Of a stretch of 8,555 nucleotides of DNA, positions 5,706 to 8,555 are shown piece by piece. Source of the stretch: Thermotogae bacterium. Its GTDB lineage: Bacteria > Thermotogota > Thermotogae > B3-G13. The notes beneath the pieces were generated by a model that saw only the letters and a program-made list of their open reading frames with translations, did no database searches and had not been told where the DNA came from. The stretch covers positions 1 to 8,555 of the forward strand of contig WFSK01000166.1 of the NCBI GenBank assembly GCA_015486095.1. Reading direction: 5' to 3'. The translations under genes were made by a program, and so were the position numbers. Each line of letters starts with the position of its first letter. The stretch's first letter is position 1.

Positions 5706-6002
5706 ATGAGACCCATAGAAATGCAGGTCATAATGGCAAGGACAGTAGATACATCTCAGATGGTTTCTCAAAACCAACAGGTAGCTATTGCCGTCCAACA
5801 GAATGCTGCGGTATCCTTTCAAAATCAAATGAACGTTCAGCAAACACAGGTTCAAGCCCTAAATCGTTCTGAAACGAAAACTGTAGGAGAAAAACGAGGT
5901 GGAAGTGGGGGACAGTACTATCCTTCTTACCGAAGAAGACGTCATCGAAGGCCTATTATAACAGATGAAAACAAAGGTAGGTTTATAGATATCAGATCCT
6001 GA
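5706..6002 (+). CDS. Small Gln-rich protein with Arg-rich C-terminal patch, unknown function
   Basis: 98 residues, soluble, without signal peptide or membrane span. Residues 1-55 are rich in Gln, Val, Ala and Met (MRPIEMQVIMARTVDTSQMV, then repeated QNQQVAIAVQQNAA-like text), likely helical or coiled coil. A Gly-rich hinge (GEKRGGSGGQYYPS) leads to a strongly basic patch YRRRRHRRP near residues 75-83 and an ordinary end. The layout suggests an oligomerising N-terminus with a nucleic-acid- or surface-binding tail, but that is inference. Small Gln-rich proteins with a similar beginning occur in anaerobic bacteria as I recall, without assigned function. ATG 5706 has GAGGGAG (5694-5700) upstream. 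The gene is monocistronic or weakly linked to the urocanase gene, 59 bp downstream, which has its own promoter. Confidence 0.8.
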   Translation: MRPIEMQVIMARTVDTSQMVSQNQQVAIAVQQNAAVSFQNQMNVQQTQVQALNRSETKTVGEKRGGSGGQYYPSYRRRRHRRPIITDENKGRFIDIRS

Positions 6003-6013
6003 ACTTCACCGTA

Positions 6014-6022
6014 TGATATAAT
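6014..6022 (+). promoter_or_regulatory. hutU: Extended -10 promoter of the urocanase unit
   Basis: TGATATAAT matches TGnTATAAT with consensus hexamer 6017-6022; no clear -35. It is the same promoter type as at 397-405. A 7-bp inverted repeat, ATGATAT 6013-6019 and ATATCAT 6036-6042, spans the -10 and the predicted start site and could be an operator. The Shine-Dalgarno AAGGTGAT follows at 6050-6057. Confidence 0.6.
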
Positions 6023-6061
6023 ACGAATTGTAGTCATATCATTGCAAAGAAGGTGATATAA

Positions 6062-7711
6062 ATGTCCGAAAGGATAATACATGCTCCTCGTGGTACGAAA
6101 CTCACCTGCAAATCTTGGCAAACGGAAGCACCTATGCGTATGTTGATGAATAACCTTGATCCCGATGTAGCCAAGGATCCTGCACATCTCATAGTATATG
6201 GAGGAACTGGTAAAGCTGCGAGAAATTGGGAAGCATTCGATGCGATCGTCGATGCATTAAAGGAACTTGAGAACGATGAAACACTCCTTGTTCAATCTGG
6301 AAAGCCCGTTGGTGTCTTCAAAACGAATGAATGGTCTCCAAGAGTCTTGATCGCGAATTCCCTACTGGTTCCCAAATGGGCAACATGGGAATATTTCAAC
6401 GAATTGGAAGAACGAGGACTCATCATGTACGGACAAATGACGGCTGGAAGCTGGATATATATAGGAACTCAAGGCATATTACAGGGCACATATGAAACGC
6501 TTCATGCAGTTGCACAAAAATATTTCGATGGAAGTCTAAAAGGCAAGGTTGTTTTAACGGCTGGTTTAGGAGAAATGGGAGGAGCACAGCCCTTGGCTGC
6601 TACGTTAAACGATGGAGTCATCTTGGCCGTAGAAGTGAATAAACATATGATCGATAGAAGGTTGAAGACAGGCTATCTCGATACGTGGACCGATTCCATA
6701 GACGAAGCGTTAAACCAGGTTGAAGAGGCAAAAAGAGAAGGAAAAGCTGTTTCCATAGGACTTTTGGGCAACGCAGCAGAGATTCATCCAGAACTGTTGG
6801 CAAGGGGTTTCATACCCGATGTGGTAACTGACCAAACCGCTGCTCATGATCCTTTGAACGGATATATCCCTGAGGGTCTCGATGTAGAAGAAGCTGCAGA
6901 ATTAAGACGCAGGGCACCAGATGAATATTTAAGAAGAGTCTATGATTCTGTTGCTAAACATGTGAATGCCATATTGACGATGCAGGAAAAAGGTGCCATC
7001 GCCTTCGAATATGGGAACAACATCAGAAGATTGGCAAAAGACCATGGGGTGGATAACGCATTTGATATAAAGGGATATGTTCCAGAATTCATAAGGACAT
7101 TGTTTACGGAAGGCAAGGGGCCATTTCGATGGGTTGCTCTATCTGGCAATCCCGAAGACATATACAAAACGGATGAAAAAGTCCTCGAACTCTTCCCAGA
7201 AGATAAACATTTAGAAAAATGGATAAAGCTTGCTCAAAAAAAGGTTAAATGGCAGGGTTTACCTGCGAGGATATGCTGGCTTGGTTATGGCGAAAGGGCG
7301 AAATTTGGGTTGGCAATAAATGAGATGGTGAGAAAGGGTGAGCTCGAAGCCCCAATAGTCATCGGTCGAGATCATCATGATACTGGTTCTGTTGCATCAC
7401 CGTATCGTGAAACAGAAGCTATGAAAGATGGTTCTGATGCCATAGCAGATTGGCCTATCTTGAATGCCCTTCTAAATGCTTGCAGTGGTGCTACCTGGGT
7501 TTCGGTACATCATGGAGGAGGAGTGGGAATAGGATATTCCATACATGCCGGTATGGTAATAGTTGCAGATGGTACTGAAATGGCTGAGCATAAGCTGGAG
7601 AGAGTCTTGAACAACGATCCAGGGATAGGTATAGTAAGGCATGCGGATGCAGGTTATGAAAGGGCAAAAGAGATAGCGAAGGAAAAGGGTATAAAGATCC
7701 CGATCGTATAA
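6062..7711 (+). CDS. hutU: Urocanate hydratase (urocanase)
   Basis: 549 residues, full length for the family. It converts urocanate to 4-imidazolone-5-propionate, the second step of histidine degradation, in the cytoplasm with tightly bound NAD+. Family strings are present throughout: YGGTGKAARNWE (47-58), QSGKPVGVF (79-87), GQMTAGSWIYIGTQGILQGTYET (about 124-146), the NAD-binding GLGEMGGAQPLA (about 169-180), DQTAAHDPLNGYIP, the catalytic-region ARICWLGYGERAKFGLAINEM with Cys405 in the place of the essential cysteine of characterised urocanases, RDHHDTGSVASPYRET, and VHHGGGVGIGYS. GLGEMGG has Glu where Gly is common. ATG 6062 is set by AAGGTGAT. No hutH, hutI or formimino-hydrolase is in the window, so the rest of the pathway, if present, lies elsewhere. 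The next gene begins 8 bp after the stop. Confidence 0.98.
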   Translation: MSERIIHAPRGTKLTCKSWQTEAPMRMLMNNLDPDVAKDPAHLIVYGGTGKAARNWEAFDAIVDALKELENDETLLVQSGKPVGVFKTNEWSPRVLIANSLLVPKWATWEYFNELEERGLIMYGQMTAGSWIYIGTQGILQGTYETLHAVAQKYFDGSLKGKVVLTAGLGEMGGAQPLAATLNDGVILAVEVNKHMIDRRLKTGYLDTWTDSIDEALNQVEEAKREGKAVSIGLLGNAAEIHPELLARGFIPDVVTDQTAAHDPLNGYIPEGLDVEEAAELRRRAPDEYLRRVYDSVAKHVNAILTMQEKGAIAFEYGNNIRRLAKDHGVDNAFDIKGYVPEFIRTLFTEGKGPFRWVALSGNPEDIYKTDEKVLELFPEDKHLEKWIKLAQKKVKWQGLPARICWLGYGERAKFGLAINEMVRKGELEAPIVIGRDHHDTGSVASPYRETEAMKDGSDAIADWPILNALLNACSGATWVSVHHGGGVGIGYSIHAGMVIVADGTEMAEHKLERVLNNDPGIGIVRHADAGYERAKEIAKEKGIKIPIV

Positions 7712-7719
7712 ACCGCATT

Positions 7720-8433
7720 GTGAAGAAAAATAATATCGTAATTCTATTGAGCTTAATATTTTTGTTATGTGATATCTATGCATTTTCGATCGATGTTGTC
7801 CAATATATCGATATAGATTCGTATGGAAAAGGCTATTTGATATACAGGTTTTACTCTTCGAGAGATGTAGCAAATGCGTTGACAGATCTATTCGATACAG
7901 TTGGATTCAAGCATCGTAGAGTGATATACAACAAAGGAGAGATATTGGGGGGAATCATCTTTAAAGATCTAAGAGAATTGAATTCGATAAGGAAGTACAT
8001 GCCTTCGAAAAGCGATGCTCCATTATTACCCATACTTCCCTTTTTGAGAACGAATTTCTCATTGAAACGTTCTGGGGAAAGGAACACGATTTCTTTAGAG
8101 ATCCCTGTAGATAAAAGGATGAAAGCGGCATCCTATATCTTCGATTTCCACTTCGACAACGTTTTGAAAATGGAAAAGGTATCGATGATAGATAAACAAG
8201 GAAATCTTTTTCCCTTAGAGTCTATTGGGAAAGTAGAGATTATGAGGAGCAAAAAGGGTATCAGATACAGGATCTCACCTTCGGTATTCATGGATGCTAA
8301 AAGATTGGTATTCAGAATAACGTGGTTGAGGAAGACGAGTATATTATCTTCTATAATCACGATAACTGTCATAGTTTTTCTGTTAGCATTATGGATATGG
8401 TTTTCGAAGAGGATCAGAACCCGTCATGGATAG
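7720..8433 (+). CDS. Exported, C-terminally anchored membrane protein of unknown function
   Basis: 237 residues. An N-terminal signal peptide (KKNN basic start, hydrophobic 6-18, likely cleavage after DIYA near 22) precedes a soluble domain of about 180 residues with alternating polar and hydrophobic beta-like segments. A single span follows near 208-228 (ILSSIITITVIVFLLALWIW) and a basic tail SKRIRTRHG, which predicts an extracytoplasmic domain with a cytoplasmic tail. The cysteine in the leader lacks a proper lipobox. The layout recalls LppM/DUF3153-type proteins but I do not recognise the sequence. Start GTG 7720 is the only reasonable initiator in this frame; it has no Shine-Dalgarno, so translation probably depends on coupling to the urocanase gene 8 bp upstream. 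Arginine codons are almost all AGA/AGG. It overlaps the next gene by 8 bp. Confidence 0.8.
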   Translation: MKKNNIVILLSLIFLLCDIYAFSIDVVQYIDIDSYGKGYLIYRFYSSRDVANALTDLFDTVGFKHRRVIYNKGEILGGIIFKDLRELNSIRKYMPSKSDAPLLPILPFLRTNFSLKRSGERNTISLEIPVDKRMKAASYIFDFHFDNVLKMEKVSMIDKQGNLFPLESIGKVEIMRSKKGIRYRISPSVFMDAKRLVFRITWLRKTSILSSIITITVIVFLLALWIWFSKRIRTRHG

Positions 8434-8555
8434 TCGTTTCTTACTCACATACCTGCTGGACTTGCTCCCAAAACTCATAGTAATATTCTTATTAACATTT
8501 TTTGTATGTTGGTTTTCGTTTACGTACAACAAGAAAAAGGGCAAAGAAAGGGTTA
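8426..8555 (+). CDS. Membrane protein, 5' fragment (continues beyond window)
   Basis: An open frame from ATG 8426 runs to the window end, giving 43 residues. A short polar start (MDSRFLLTYLLDLLPK) is followed by a hydrophobic helix LIVIFLLTFFVCWFSF and a Lys-rich cytoplasmic-type segment NKKKGKERV. It overlaps the preceding stop by 8 bp; GAGGA at 8409-8413 lies 12 bases upstream, a rather long spacing, so coupling is likely. Function cannot be judged from this piece. It probably works with the preceding exported protein. Confidence 0.6.
   Translation, partial: MDSRFLLTYLLDLLPKLIVIFLLTFFVCWFSFTYNKKKGKERV

Noticed and set aside
5499..5855. 118-codon open frame on the minus strand across the intergenic region
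   Set aside because: It overlaps the better-supported gene at 5706, has low-complexity Tyr/Leu/His-rich text from AT-rich DNA and no ribosome site. Its C-terminal part looked briefly like a possible gene relic, but I could not match it to any family.
7735..7786. Lipoprotein signal in the protein starting at 7720
   Set aside because: The leader cysteine is preceded by FLL, which does not fit a lipobox; a type I signal cleaved after DIYA is more plausible.
7472..7873. 133-codon minus-strand open frame opposite the end of urocanase
   Set aside because: It is a shadow of the strongly supported urocanase reading frame, with no start signal or recognisable domain.

Overview
The window is bacterial, roughly 40% G+C, and every gene I can support lies on the + strand. 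Genes are tightly packed with Shine-Dalgarno-led starts and frequent ATA and AGA/AGG codons. A chemotaxis receptor, a MoxR/DUF58/DUF4129 set, a DUF6062 protein and a urocanase would fit a thermophilic or anaerobic lineage such as a Thermotogota- or Firmicutes-like organism. That placement is inference; there is no rRNA or other marker here.

Layout. (1) 1-372 is the 3' end of a methyl-accepting chemotaxis protein. (2) 373-4381 is a regulated operon. An extended -10 promoter leads into a leader that matches the crcB (fluoride) riboswitch fold base pair for base pair in its pseudoknot and P1. An overlapping intrinsic terminator follows, whose 3' arm contains the ribosome binding site of a 21-codon ORF. 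That ORF overlaps (ATGA) a MoxR AAA+ ATPase gene, followed by a DUF58 gene and a polytopic membrane protein with a DUF4129-like tail. (3) 4342-4608 is a complex repeat: a ~197-bp imperfect palindrome with perfect 23-bp outer arms, beginning inside the last codons of the membrane-protein gene, plus a third, direct copy of 52 bp. (4) 4639-5313 encodes a DUF6062 protein with two CPxC...CxxH units and arginine codons unlike those of a nearby gene. (5) 5314-5705 is a ~390-bp AT-rich intergenic region with a good sigma70-type promoter near its end. (6) 5706-6002 encodes a small Gln-rich, Arg-tailed protein. (7) 6017-8555 is a second transcription unit: an extended -10 promoter, a full-length urocanase, an exported, membrane-anchored protein of unknown function, and the start of another membrane protein that runs off the window.

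How it fits together. MoxR ATPases and DUF58 proteins are a well-known operonic pair, usually with a transglutaminase/DUF4129 membrane protein; here the third gene keeps the membrane and C-terminal parts but has no visible transglutaminase catalytic core. The most unusual feature is the fluoride-riboswitch-like leader placed directly before this envelope-type operon instead of before a fluoride exporter. The second is the large structured palindrome at the operon's 3' end, which seems to have supplied the last residues and stop codon of the third gene.
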